From contig NW_008805086.1 of assembly GCF_000004825.1 (NCBI RefSeq), positions 620,001 through 684,000 on the forward strand: DNA of 64,000 bases, in the 5' to 3' direction. Made by a program: the position numbers and the translations under genes. Numbering within the stretch: position 1 is the first letter of the stretch; each line of letters starts with the position of its first letter. Under the pieces are notes generated by a model. It saw nothing but the letters and a program-made list of their open reading frames with translations, did not search any database and had not been told where the DNA came from. The stretch is from Heterostelium album PN500 (Eukaryota; Evosea; Eumycetozoa; Acytosteliales; Acytosteliaceae). Shown one piece after another: positions 1 through 10,317 of the stretch.

Positions 1-95
1 TGTCATTCTATAACAATATTTAAATTTTAATTACCAAAACCCAATCAATTTGTACTCAATTTATTTCTATAGTTTTCCACATTGGAAATATAATA

Positions 96-2001
96 ATGTC
101 AGAAAAATCAATGTCATTGGAGGATATCAAAAAAGCTGGTATGTCGTAATATTACTTTTTACATTCATCATAGCTCTTCATTGGTTGATTTATATGTCGT
201 TCATTACCATTTGCTAATTTCGTTTTCTTCATGTTTAGAGTTGTTGATGCAATATATCGGTCGACTGGAAGATGCGGATCCAGCTACCAACGATCTACAG
301 CTGTATTATGATTTGTTGGAACAACAGAAAACACTGTCGTCACTGCCATCTACAACTACAGAGTTAGTTACAGATGTAGAACAAATTATCGTTTCTACAA
401 ACACAGATCAGCTGAATATGCTAGTGTCAGAGAACATCGAAGCTACTTATACATCTAGATATCAAATTGACAACAATTCAACAACATCATCATCATCAAA
501 TTCATCTTCTCATTCAGAGGAAAAAACTAAAAACAATAACAATCATAACACTGCAACAACTATAAATGTTGTCGAAGACAATACTAATAATAATAATACT
601 GGAACTACTATTCCAGACAAACAATCTTTATTTGATTACAATCTTCCGACTGAGGATGAAGTAAACGAAATTCCAAATGCATCGTCGCTGAGCGCGAGAA
701 TATTTTTTTCATGGCTCTTTGGATTGTGTAATATGATTGTGCTCATGTTGTTCAATCCACTCTATCCGATGCATTTTATATGGGGTGTTCTATGTGTTGG
801 TTGCTGCATGACCGCTATCTTTGCTTTGGCATGGTCCAGTTTGCTCCTAAACTTCAAAGTTACTTTTCTTGTTTTCTTTAGTTCTACGGTCTACTGGATG
901 GGAACTCCAATAACCTGGCACATACTCTATGTAAATGGCTATTTTCCACCGACAGCCGGAATATTCACGATCATCTTCCCATTTGAAGTATTAAATCTAG
1001 TTTTGTTAACAATGGTTCTTCCAAAGTCAGTTAGAAAACCCAAGGGAGCTACCAAGAGGATTATAGCAGCTTATTGTTCACTCTGGGCACCATATCTAAC
1101 GTTTGTCACTGGAGTTCTCTATCTTCGTCTGTTCCAATTCTCCAATGAAGTTGGTCGTATTCTCTTGCCACCAGTCTATACCATATTAATGAAAGCCGTT
1201 CATTTCAGTCTCGATATTGTATGCATACGTTGCGCTCAGACTGGATCGAATTTATTTATTATCTTGGGTAGAGTTTTGCACTCCTACTACTCGTTTGTAG
1301 TTATCAGTTATGTCAAAGACCCAGTCTCATTGACCTCAATTATTTTCTCAAAGATTGGAGTGTATGTACTGACCGGAATAGCCATGAGGTTTCCGATTAT
1401 CGAAGAAACCTTTGTTAGCTATCTTCCAAAGAATCTGGTGGAGTGGAAACGAAATTTCGAACGTGGAGTGATTTTGGACGATGACGATAAATCCGCTGGA
1501 ACCTCAACACCTGTCATTAGAAATGAATTCGATAGGATGTATGCAGAATATGACAACCGATACAGTAGACTCCATTCCGATGCTACCAATCTTTGGTTCT
1601 CTATGTTTTGTGACTTAATGGGCATTATCTATGTCTATACCATCTTTATTTTTGGTAGATTCGGACCATCGTTCAGACATTATAATCGAATGTTCCCATT
1701 TGGAAGTGATATTGATCCATTATCGCTAGGTAAATTTATGATATTCATGAAATATCTTGCCATAGTATTTGCATCTTTATTAGTTGGATTCATTTTGATA
1801 TGGATCGCTCTAAAATACACAATCAAATTACTGGATCTGAAAAAGGTATTCTTTTTAATTGCTGTTAATTGGTTTCCGATGCGACATTTCTATGTAATGT
1901 CATTTAATTTAATGATGGCGTACGCCATGCTCGTGGTATCTCAAATGCCCGATATTCTTTATATCCCTGGATTTAATTTCTGGGGAGAGGGCACTCAGTA
2001 A
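96..2001 (+). CDS. Polytopic membrane protein, unnamed dictyostelid family, copy 1
   Basis: Two exons: 96-138 and 239-2001, with a 100-bp GTATGT...TTTAG intron; the join is phase 1 and gives 601 residues starting MSEKSMSLED. The N-terminal ~170 residues are polar and Ser/Asn-rich. The rest holds about ten hydrophobic segments, so it is an integral membrane protein. Landmarks shared with the next gene are YPMHFIWGVL, WHILY, LLPPVYTI, an ATNL(W/S)FSM segment and a C-terminal VNW(F/Y)PMR motif. I do not recognise the family; the Pro/Trp-rich loops argue against a simple ABC or major-facilitator protein. Function is unknown, and transport is only a guess. It is followed in the same direction by a clear paralogue. 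The internal ATG at 249 would give an N-terminally shortened form, but the spliced start continues the frame cleanly. Confidence 0.8.
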
Positions 2002-3423
2002 TTGAACGTCAGCATCCAATTCGCTATTTTATTTTGAAATATAGTATCCACAAATTAAACTATTTATTATTTATCATTGTCCAACTACGAATTTTTATTT
2101 TCAATTTTATTTTCTATCTCCTCTATCTACCAATCTCATTCAAAAAAGTCTGGTTTAATAAAATCAAATCATTCAATGTTGTCACACTACTCTACCTAAT
2201 ACAAACATACTACCAATTTTTGAGTGAATACAAAATTAAACATTTCAAATGATTTCAACCTTTTTGTTTTCCAACAAAAATAGTATCCACTGATCCAACA
2301 ACTTCCCACATCGTCTCTACCCTCCCTCATGCATTAATATGTTATATATTAACTGTAATTCTCCTCCCTCATTTACCCAAAACACTCCCACCTCCATATT
2401 ACATATCTGTTTTTTTATTCTGTTTTCAAACATTCCCAAAAAGAATTTATTATTTTTAAATTAATTGCAATAACATTAACTTATTACTGATTATCAGTTT
2501 ACTTTAATTTGACATTCAACATTTAACAAATACTCAATTTTGTATTACTTTTGGTTCATGATGAATTATGTATATCAAATGAACTACCGGCTAGCTCTAT
2601 CCAATCATCAGCTTTAATAAATAGTTACCCCATTTTTTCACCCATGAACAACTACCAACCAACACATCTTCTACTATTTGGTTTTTTTTTTTAATTTAAA
2701 ATTTCAAAATATTAAATTATTACACAACGATAGTTCAGATGGTGATAATTTAAAAAATGACTAGTATATATAATCATTTATATCTGTTTATGTTAGTTAG
2801 AAATTTTTTAAAAATTAATGTATCACATATTTCTCTTTTTAAAAGTGAAAAGATATTCATTAATATGTTCTTTCGTACGTGTTAATTTAAATTTGTATAT
2901 TTCAAGATGACATGGCATGTCATGTGTTTGTCTAATTGATACTAATATTTTGAATCAATAGGTAGTGAATTAAGAGAATCATATATTATTGCAAAACAAA
3001 TAATTATATATTAATGAGTAACCACTGAACAGTTATCATAGATAATTTGAACTCAACTTGTTGAGAGTATCATATGCGAAGTGTAGATACATAGAAGGAT
3101 AGAAAAACCAAGTGTTGTTGTAGACAGAGAGCCAATACAATTTATAATTTTATTTCGTTATTTGGTTATGATATTTGTTTATATCTTATTGGTATTTTTA
3201 TGATTACTTCTAAAAGGTAGTGCATTCTTTTTAAATCTTGATTGATTTGAACAAAAAACAATATAATCAAATCAAAAACCAAATCTAAATAATCAAATCA
3301 GTCCAACTCATTTATTTATAAATAATTTAAAAGTTAATTTTAATTATTTTTATTTATTAAATATTTATCCCCTAATTTTTGTTTTTATATATATTTGTAT
3401 TTCTATACTTTTTTATTTTCTAA
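2002..3423. other. Intergenic region between the two membrane-protein paralogues
   Basis: AT-rich spacer of 1.4 kb. It should hold the 3' end of the upstream gene and the promoter of the downstream one. A stretch of open frame at 2034-2252 has no coding character. I see no RNA gene or repeat here. Confidence 0.6.
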
Positions 3424-5143
3424 ATGGAAAATCCAACAGGTATGGAATATTAATTTTAATTAAAAAATATAACCTGAATTAAATAATAATTAATTTTAAA
3501 TTGCAATTTTTTAAACTTATAATTTTTTCATAGAAAGAAATAGTTTAACTATAGGGTCTTTAAATATAAACGATAAAAATATAAGCCATTCCTCTTTGGA
3601 AGAAATAGTATCTATTAAAAGTAATAGTATAAATAATCATTTCATTAAAGAACATAATACTTCTCTTGAAAAGATTTTCATAAACAACAATATCGAACCG
3701 AACCTTGATGCCGAGATACATAAACAATTAGATGGCGCCGATGATAGATCCATAAATTCCAATGCTATTGATGACAACATCAGTGTTTCCGGTTTGACTA
3801 AAGAAAATGAAAAGAAAAAGAAAGAAATCGTATATAGTGTAGATTATGTCGAAACTAACCCGCCTGCAGTCCATTCAGTCTTAATTCGATGTATAGTATC
3901 ATGGATTTTTGGTTTGGTAAATATGGTTATTATGATGGTTTTTAATCCAAAGTATCCAATGCATTTCATTTGGGGTGTTCTCGTCGTTGGATGTTTCCAG
4001 ACTGCATTGTTTGCTGTTTCATGGACTGCCGCCCTTCTACATTTTAGACTTACTTTTTTAATTATTTTTTCCACCGGAGTCTATTGGATTGCCGCACCAA
4101 TCTGCTGGCATATCTTGTATATAACTGATAACTACCCACCACCCATCGGTGTTTTCACAGCCATTTTCCCCTTTGAGGCAATGGTACTCATTTTTTTGAC
4201 CCTACTACTTCCGAGACGTATTCGTTCCCAAAAATCCAACAAAAAAAAGATTGCTGCTGCTTACTCTTCTCTTGCAGCTCCATACATGTCATTTGTTTGT
4301 GGTCTTGTCTATTACAATCTCTACCGAATGTCTAACAATACTGGACGTTTGCTATTACCACCAGTCTATACCATCATGATGAAAACCATCCAGATTGCAC
4401 TTGATCTAATATGTGTAAGATGTGCTCATTCTGCATCCAATCTATTTCTTTTCGTCAGTAGAATTATTGCTTCGTACTACTCGTTCGCAGTACTTAGTTT
4501 CATTCACAATCCACAAGCACTCATCTCTGTAGTTCTTTCAAAAGTGGGTCTGCATATATTTCTTTCATTGTTCATGGTTTTCCCAAGCATAGAGGCGAGT
4601 ATAGTAAGTTGGCTACCTCAAAAACTGATAAAGTGGAAGAAAGAGTTTGAAAAAGGCGTACAAGATGCAGACGAAGATATTATCCTTATTAAAAACGAAT
4701 ACGACAGAATGTCAGTGGAGAAAGAACCACACTATGTGCGTCTACACATATCAGCTACCAACCTATCGTTTTCAATGGTTTGTGATCTAATATCTATTGT
4801 TATGTTGTACAGTTTCTATACATTTGGTAGATATGGACCAGCTAACTCTCATTACAACGAACTTTTTCCTTTCGAGATCCAAGAGCACTTTAATATATTT
4901 TTTATATTCCTTGCTATTTGCTTTGCTACACTTTCATTCGGATACATAGTAATCATGGTCATTCTGAATTATATCATCAAAGAACTTGAACTAAAACGAG
5001 TTCTTCATCTTCTATCGGTCAATTGGTATCCAATGAGAAACTTTTATATTATGTGCGTTAATTTTATGATGTCATATGTAATTATTATTATTGCACAAAT
5101 GCCTGATTTATTCTATATACCAGGATTAGATTGGTTTAAGTAA
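3424..5143 (+). CDS. Polytopic membrane protein, unnamed dictyostelid family, copy 2
   Basis: Exon 1 is only 16 bases (3424-3439, encoding MENPT plus one base). The intron 3440-3533 is GTATGG...TCATAG, and exon 2 runs 3534-5143. The phase-1 join continues the frame without a stop and gives 541 residues. The intron sits at the same place and in the same phase as in the gene at 96-2001, which supports both models and a tandem duplication. The N-terminus is polar, and about ten hydrophobic segments follow. Shared landmarks are YPMHFIWGVL, the WHILY segment, LLPPVYTI, and VNWYPMRNFYI near the C-terminus. The acidic loop after the conserved FEKGV motif is shorter than in copy 1. Function is unknown; a conserved membrane protein is all the sequence supports. 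Confidence 0.8.
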
Positions 5144-5452
5144 AAATAAAGATATCTCTATTCATTTTTTCATTAATCTGTGGAGGTAACACAAAAATTA
5201 CTTTTTTGTCGTCACGATTTATTTTGAGGTGGCACGAAACACTTGAAATTTATATGATTTTCAACAACAAAATTGTGGGTTAACAGATCGGTTTTTACAC
5301 CTCTTCAATCAAAAAACATTCTTCGAATCAATGATCAAGATTTTTTCATTTAAAATTGATTTTTTTTATTTAAATTTTTTTTCTATTTTGAATAGGTTGA
5401 TCTTCGCTTGTGTAAAATTTCAAAAATAATTTTTTTTTTATAATAATTATTT
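5144..5452 (+). promoter_or_regulatory. Promoter region of orphan gene A
   Basis: 309-bp spacer with long T runs before the ATG. The 11-mer ATTCTTCGAAT at 5318-5328 lies 125 bp before the start codon. The same 11-mer lies 127 bp before the start of the paralogue (8044-8054), so it is either a shared regulatory element or leftover duplication identity. Confidence 0.4.
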
Positions 5453-7312
5453 ATGTCAGCAGGTAAATTCATCAAAGATTTCCAAGCTTGGAGAATTGAA
5501 CAAATCAAAGCAACACCAGGAACCAATGTACCTTTGGATAAGTTGACTCCACAGAGTTTTATGAAACTCAGTACCTTTACAAACAAAGTCGATGTCGTAA
5601 AGGATGAGTCTGACAAGTATTTTATGTCGGTTCTTCATAACTATCAGAGTGCATTGGGTTTGAAAGCAATGGGAATCGAAAGTAAAGTGGTTCCACTACC
5701 GGAAGTGATGGATGTAGTCGAAGGAAACGACCCAAATTTCGCCAAAACATTCTTCACCCAATACTCCAAGTTGTTCTTGCTCCAGTTGATCTACAATCAG
5801 AAGAAAGACTCTACCTTCCCCACCAAGATTGTTGGCGATGTAGTTGAAGAAGAAATGAAGGTACTCGGAAGTGACACCTACCTATCACAGGTCACCATGA
5901 GGCTCTACTTTCTTGCACTCAAGAAGCTGGTTCCAGCATTCCTTCCTTACATTTTGAATGCCAACACATTCATTCCAAAACTAAAGGAATATCTTCAAAA
6001 ACCAGAATCCATTGTCAGTTATGTTAGTGAAACTTTCCAAGATCAGGCTACTGATGTTGACAAAGATGGTATTGGCAATACCCAACCTTTCAACGATTTG
6101 AAATCAAAGTTGGATATGTTGGATCCAACATTCGGACTTTCATCAGAGATTCTCGGCACCTATTACAACACAATGTTAGCTCAATATGCATCGCAAACTC
6201 TCAAAGATACACCACTCACCAATCAAATCTTTCAAAATACAATCCAATATTTTATTGAGCAAATCGAGAAGGATACCGCCCATGAATTCTATCAGACTGT
6301 CCAAAATATTAAGGCTCTCTACGGAGGCAATCTAGTCACACTTTATCAGAAACTTGCACAGGCATATGTGTTTGTCTCTTGTACACCATCTAGAAATGCA
6401 TTGGAAATCTCTAATGATCATATGTTTACTTTGGATTCAACTGCCTATATTTCTAAAGTAAGCGCATCCCTACCTCCTGGACCGGAAAGAGATGAAAAAA
6501 TAGCAAAGCTCAAGAATGATAAAGCTTTCTATAAACTATCAAATGGATTGATGCTTGGTTGTCAACTCTTTTCAATTGGATATGGTATTGCCAACTACGA
6601 AAAGCTCGGTACATTCCAAAAGGCTCTTCTGTGGACAGGTGGTGGACTTACAATTATTGATCTTAGTAATGTGGTTGTGGAATCTACCAAAAACACCAAT
6701 ATTTTCATTTACATGGGTCAAAAATTACGAGCATATTGCGTATGGAACAAAACATCATCAAAGTTTGCCAAGGCTCTTGTTAATATGAAAGAGTACGTTG
6801 GTAAAGGTATCAAATTCATTTCCAAATATGTTGCACCAGTCCTCATTCTCGTGTCGGTTGGATTATCACTTTATGATTGTTTCGAATCTGCCAAAGCTGG
6901 TGACTGGGTTACCTTTGGATTGTCAGTGTTGGAGGCTGGAGTTGGTTCTGCACTCTTTATCGTATCAGTATTTGTCACCACCGCCTGGGCTGGGCCAGCA
7001 TGCATACTTTTATCCGCTATTCTTCTTTCCCTTTCGGTTGCAAAGATGTTGGTACCAATCATCAAGGAATTCATTGAAGATATCACAGAAGGAACACCAC
7101 AATATCAATTCATTGAATCCGTTGAGCCAATTTACAGATACGATGAAAACTATTACTTTGCATTGTTTTGGAAAGCGGGCTACAATGCAAGCCCACCAGA
7201 GATAAAGAAATTATTAGACCAGTCAAGAAAAAAAATGAAAGAAGAAGATAAACAATCACTTCTCTATTATGAAGCATATCAACAGTGGGCAAGCAAAGCT
7301 GTTCCAAAATAA
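5453..7312 (+). CDS. Orphan protein A with C-terminal hydrophobic hairpins (tandem paralogue)
   Basis: Uninterrupted 619-residue frame. The ATG follows a T/A-rich leader and aligns with the start of the paralogue at 8181, which fixes the start. The first ~350 residues look soluble and helical, with no signal peptide. Hydrophobic segments lie at roughly residues 363-379, 390-408, 460-480 and 485-533. The last pair is Gly/Ala-rich (LEAGVGSALFIVSVF...WAGPACILLSAILLSLS) and is followed by a conserved charged tail (FIESVEPIYRYDE). The layout resembles proteins that insert a hydrophobic helical hairpin into a membrane, but I cannot assign a family and do not claim a function. Residues ~22-96 are encoded by DNA identical to the paralogue (5516-5739). 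Confidence 0.8.
   Translation: MSAGKFIKDFQAWRIEQIKATPGTNVPLDKLTPQSFMKLSTFTNKVDVVKDESDKYFMSVLHNYQSALGLKAMGIESKVVPLPEVMDVVEGNDPNFAKTFFTQYSKLFLLQLIYNQKKDSTFPTKIVGDVVEEEMKVLGSDTYLSQVTMRLYFLALKKLVPAFLPYILNANTFIPKLKEYLQKPESIVSYVSETFQDQATDVDKDGIGNTQPFNDLKSKLDMLDPTFGLSSEILGTYYNTMLAQYASQTLKDTPLTNQIFQNTIQYFIEQIEKDTAHEFYQTVQNIKALYGGNLVTLYQKLAQAYVFVSCTPSRNALEISNDHMFTLDSTAYISKVSASLPPGPERDEKIAKLKNDKAFYKLSNGLMLGCQLFSIGYGIANYEKLGTFQKALLWTGGGLTIIDLSNVVVESTKNTNIFIYMGQKLRAYCVWNKTSSKFAKALVNMKEYVGKGIKFISKYVAPVLILVSVGLSLYDCFESAKAGDWVTFGLSVLEAGVGSALFIVSVFVTTAWAGPACILLSAILLSLSVAKMLVPIIKEFIEDITEGTPQYQFIESVEPIYRYDENYYFALFWKAGYNASPPEIKKLLDQSRKKMKEEDKQSLLYYEAYQQWASKAVPK
5516..5739. repeat. 224-bp identical tract shared by orphan genes A and B (copy 1)
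   Basis: Base-for-base identical to 8247-8470, including third codon positions, while flanking coding sequence differs at many sites. This pattern fits recent gene conversion or unequal exchange between tandem copies. Confidence 0.9.
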
Positions 7313-8180
7313 TAAATCAAACAATATTTATCTATAAAGATTTACAAAAGTAACTTTAAAGAAGATCGATTTCTCTTTTATTTAACCCATTTTCAATAGG
7401 AGTTTTATAAGACATCACTCTTATGCTTGTTTCAAGAAGAAATCAAAAACTGCCGATTAAAACTTTCTATCTTTGATCCCAAACAAAATCCAAATCATAA
7501 CATTACCATCGACCTTGTAAAAAATTCAAATTAAATGAACTAGATTCACCAATTCACATCTAAAATCATTCATTTTCTTTAAATTATTCGCAATTCTTTC
7601 ATCAAAATCACCTGTTTCTTTACTTTACAAACAAAATTGAAAATATATTAATATTGTAACACTAAACAAATAAAAATATAATTAAAATCGATTTTTATTT
7701 TCATAATATAAATTTTTGGAGATATCCCTAATAGTCTTGAATAATTCTTCTTAGAGTTGAATAGCTTGATTGGTTGGTGATAAAGATGGAAATGTTATTC
7801 AGATGTCCAATTTCATTCGAATCGGTAATACAACTATCAAATTATTTCAAGCAAATAAGTTTTTTAGTAGAGTCTAACTATTGAGTTACAGATCAAAGTT
7901 CGGTATCATTAATCGAAAAGAGAACTCTTTACTTTTATTCTTTCTCAGATTATACTACTACAACGATTAACGTGTCTAGATTTTACAAAATCTTGAATGT
8001 TGTGCACTAATTTGATCAATGAAGGGATTTTTAACTAAAAACCATTCTTCGAATAATTGACTGATTTTTTTTTTTTTTGGAGAACAATTTTTTTATCAAA
8101 TGTCGATTTTTATATTTTATATTTGACAATCACAAAAATATAAAAAAAATTTATATATTTATCAGAAATAGAAATTATTT
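7313..8180 (+). promoter_or_regulatory. Spacer between orphan genes A and B, with the gene B promoter
   Basis: 868-bp AT-rich spacer. Close to the downstream gene it carries the same ATTCTTCGAAT 11-mer (8044-8054), followed by a T run of about 14 as in the upstream copy. No other gene is visible. Confidence 0.4.
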
Positions 8181-10034
8181 ATGTCAGCGGGTAAATTTAT
8201 TAGTGATTTCCGAACTTGGAGAATAGAACAAATCAAAAAGCAACACCCAGGAACCAATGTACCTTTGGATAAGTTGACTCCACAGAGTTTTATGAAACTC
8301 AGTACCTTTACAAACAAAGTCGATGTCGTAAAGGATGAGTCTGACAAGTATTTTATGTCGGTTCTTCATAACTATCAGAGTGCATTGGGTTTGAAAGCAA
8401 TGGGAATCGAAAGTAAAGTGGTTCCACTACCGGAAGTGATGGATGTAGTCGAAGGAAACGACCCAAATTTTGCGAAAACATTCTTCACCCAATACTCCAA
8501 GTTGTTCTTGCTTCAGATGCTCTGCAACGAGAAGAAAGACACTCGTTTTCCCACAAAGATTATTCCTGTGTCGGTAGAAGCTGATATGGCCGCAATGTCT
8601 AATGACACATATCTATCTCAAGTCACCATGAGGCTCTACTTTCTTGCACTCAAGAAGCTGTGTCCAGAATTCCTTCCTTACATTTTGAATGCCAACACAT
8701 TCATTCCAAAATTAAAGGAGTACCTTCTCACAACAGATTCCACAGCCAACTATGTCGAAGGAATTTTCGATGATCAAATTAAGAATGTTGGCAAAGATGG
8801 TGTTGGTAATACCCAACCTTTCAACGATTTGAAATCAAAGTTGGATATTTTGGATCCAACTTTTGGACTTTCATCAGAGATTCTCCAGCATTACTACCTC
8901 ACAATGCTGGGTCAATATGCATCGCAATCATTGATAGAAACACCACTCACCTCTCAAATCTACCAGAATACGATTCAGTATTTTATTAATGAAGTTGACA
9001 AAGATCCAGCTCATGAATTCTATGAGACTGTTCAAACTCTAAAGTCACTCTACCCAAGCAATATCGTATTATTGTCTCAGAAAATTTCTCAAGCATTTTT
9101 CTATGTAAGTCATACACCGACCAGAGAGTTTTGTAGTATCACCGACAATCATATGTACAATTCGGACTCTGTTAATTTTATTAAGAGGCTGAGAGAGACA
9201 CATACTGGACCCGGAACTCCTTCATATGATAAGCTCCTCAATGATAGAAACATCTATCGGTTCTCAAATGGTTTAATTCTTGGTTGTCAACTCTTTGCAA
9301 TTGGTTATGGCATTGTCAACTACGAAAAGTTGGGCGCATTCCAAAAAGGATTATTCTGGACTTGTGGTGGACTTACAATCCTTGACATTTGTAATCTGGT
9401 TGCGGATTCCACAAAGAATACCAATATTTTCATCTTCATTGGTCAAAAGATTAGAAAATATTGTTTATTAAACAAAACAACATCAAAGATTGCCCAGTCT
9501 CTTGTTGGTATGAATAAATATATTGGTAAAGGATTGTCATTAATTTCCAAATATGTTGCACCAGTTCTTATTATTGCCTCGATTGGATTCTCACTTTATG
9601 ATTGTTTCGAATCTGCCAAAGCTGGTGACTGGGCTACTTTTGGAATATCCGCATTGGAGGTTGGTGTTGGTTCTGCACTCTTTATCATCTCGGTTTTTGT
9701 CACCACAAGCTGGGCGGGTCCGACCGCAGTGGTGCTTACCGCAATTCTTTTTTCTCTTTCTTTGGCAAAGATGTTGGTGCCAATCATTAAAGAATTCATT
9801 GAAGCCATTACAGAAGGATCTCCACAATATCAGTTCATTGAATCCGTTGAGCCAATTTACAGATACGATGAAAAATACTACTTTGCATTGGCTTGGAAAG
9901 CAAACTACAAAGCAAGCTCTCCAGAGGGAAAGAAATTACTCGACGATCTAAGAAATAGAATGACCGATGAAGATAAATATATTCTAAACTATTATGAAGT
10001 TTATAATACTTGGACAAAAGCAGTTAAAAAATAA
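8181..10034 (+). CDS. Orphan protein B with C-terminal hydrophobic hairpins (tandem paralogue)
   Basis: Uninterrupted 617-residue frame, collinear over its whole length with the protein encoded at 5453-7312. Best conserved are residues 22-96 (identical DNA) and the C-terminal third: the SKYVAPVLI segment, the SLYDCFESAKAGDW loop, the glycine-rich hydrophobic pair, and FIESVEPIYRYDE. The middle (~residues 125-340) has diverged most. Conservation of the hydrophobic hairpin and of the acidic/aromatic tail suggests these parts carry the function. No signal peptide or catalytic motif is seen and the family is not recognised. It is convergent with THOC2, 283 bp away. Confidence 0.8.
   Translation: MSAGKFISDFRTWRIEQIKKQHPGTNVPLDKLTPQSFMKLSTFTNKVDVVKDESDKYFMSVLHNYQSALGLKAMGIESKVVPLPEVMDVVEGNDPNFAKTFFTQYSKLFLLQMLCNEKKDTRFPTKIIPVSVEADMAAMSNDTYLSQVTMRLYFLALKKLCPEFLPYILNANTFIPKLKEYLLTTDSTANYVEGIFDDQIKNVGKDGVGNTQPFNDLKSKLDILDPTFGLSSEILQHYYLTMLGQYASQSLIETPLTSQIYQNTIQYFINEVDKDPAHEFYETVQTLKSLYPSNIVLLSQKISQAFFYVSHTPTREFCSITDNHMYNSDSVNFIKRLRETHTGPGTPSYDKLLNDRNIYRFSNGLILGCQLFAIGYGIVNYEKLGAFQKGLFWTCGGLTILDICNLVADSTKNTNIFIFIGQKIRKYCLLNKTTSKIAQSLVGMNKYIGKGLSLISKYVAPVLIIASIGFSLYDCFESAKAGDWATFGISALEVGVGSALFIISVFVTTSWAGPTAVVLTAILFSLSLAKMLVPIIKEFIEAITEGSPQYQFIESVEPIYRYDEKYYFALAWKANYKASSPEGKKLLDDLRNRMTDEDKYILNYYEVYNTWTKAVKK
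8247..8470. repeat. 224-bp identical tract shared by orphan genes A and B (copy 2)
   Basis: Partner of the tract at 5516-5739 with a constant offset of 2731 bp. Both edges are sharp: A/C mismatch at 5515/8246 and C/T mismatch at 5740/8471. Confidence 0.9.
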
Positions 10035-10317
10035 ATCATTATTATTTCAAACATGTGATGCTCCGTTTTGCCATTAATGCCAAAAGGTGATCATTTAAAA
10101 AAAGAATAAAGGTTGTTTTGTTCATAGCATCAATGTTCCAAATATTTGATAAACAAGATCAATCTTTGTATGATCTTCTGATGCAACTTTTTGCTAAAGA
10201 TTCTGTCATCCTCTACTCATACTCCAAAAACTAATAAAAACTGAAATAAAAAAAAAGGAATCCATTTCAATTTTTAATTATTAATTATTATAAGATTAAA
10301 AAAAGAGTTTTATTTTC

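Noticed and set aside
5318-5328. ATTCTTCGAAT read as a heat-shock element
   Set aside because: The TTC and GAA triplets do not have the required two-base spacing; kept only as a shared 11-mer.
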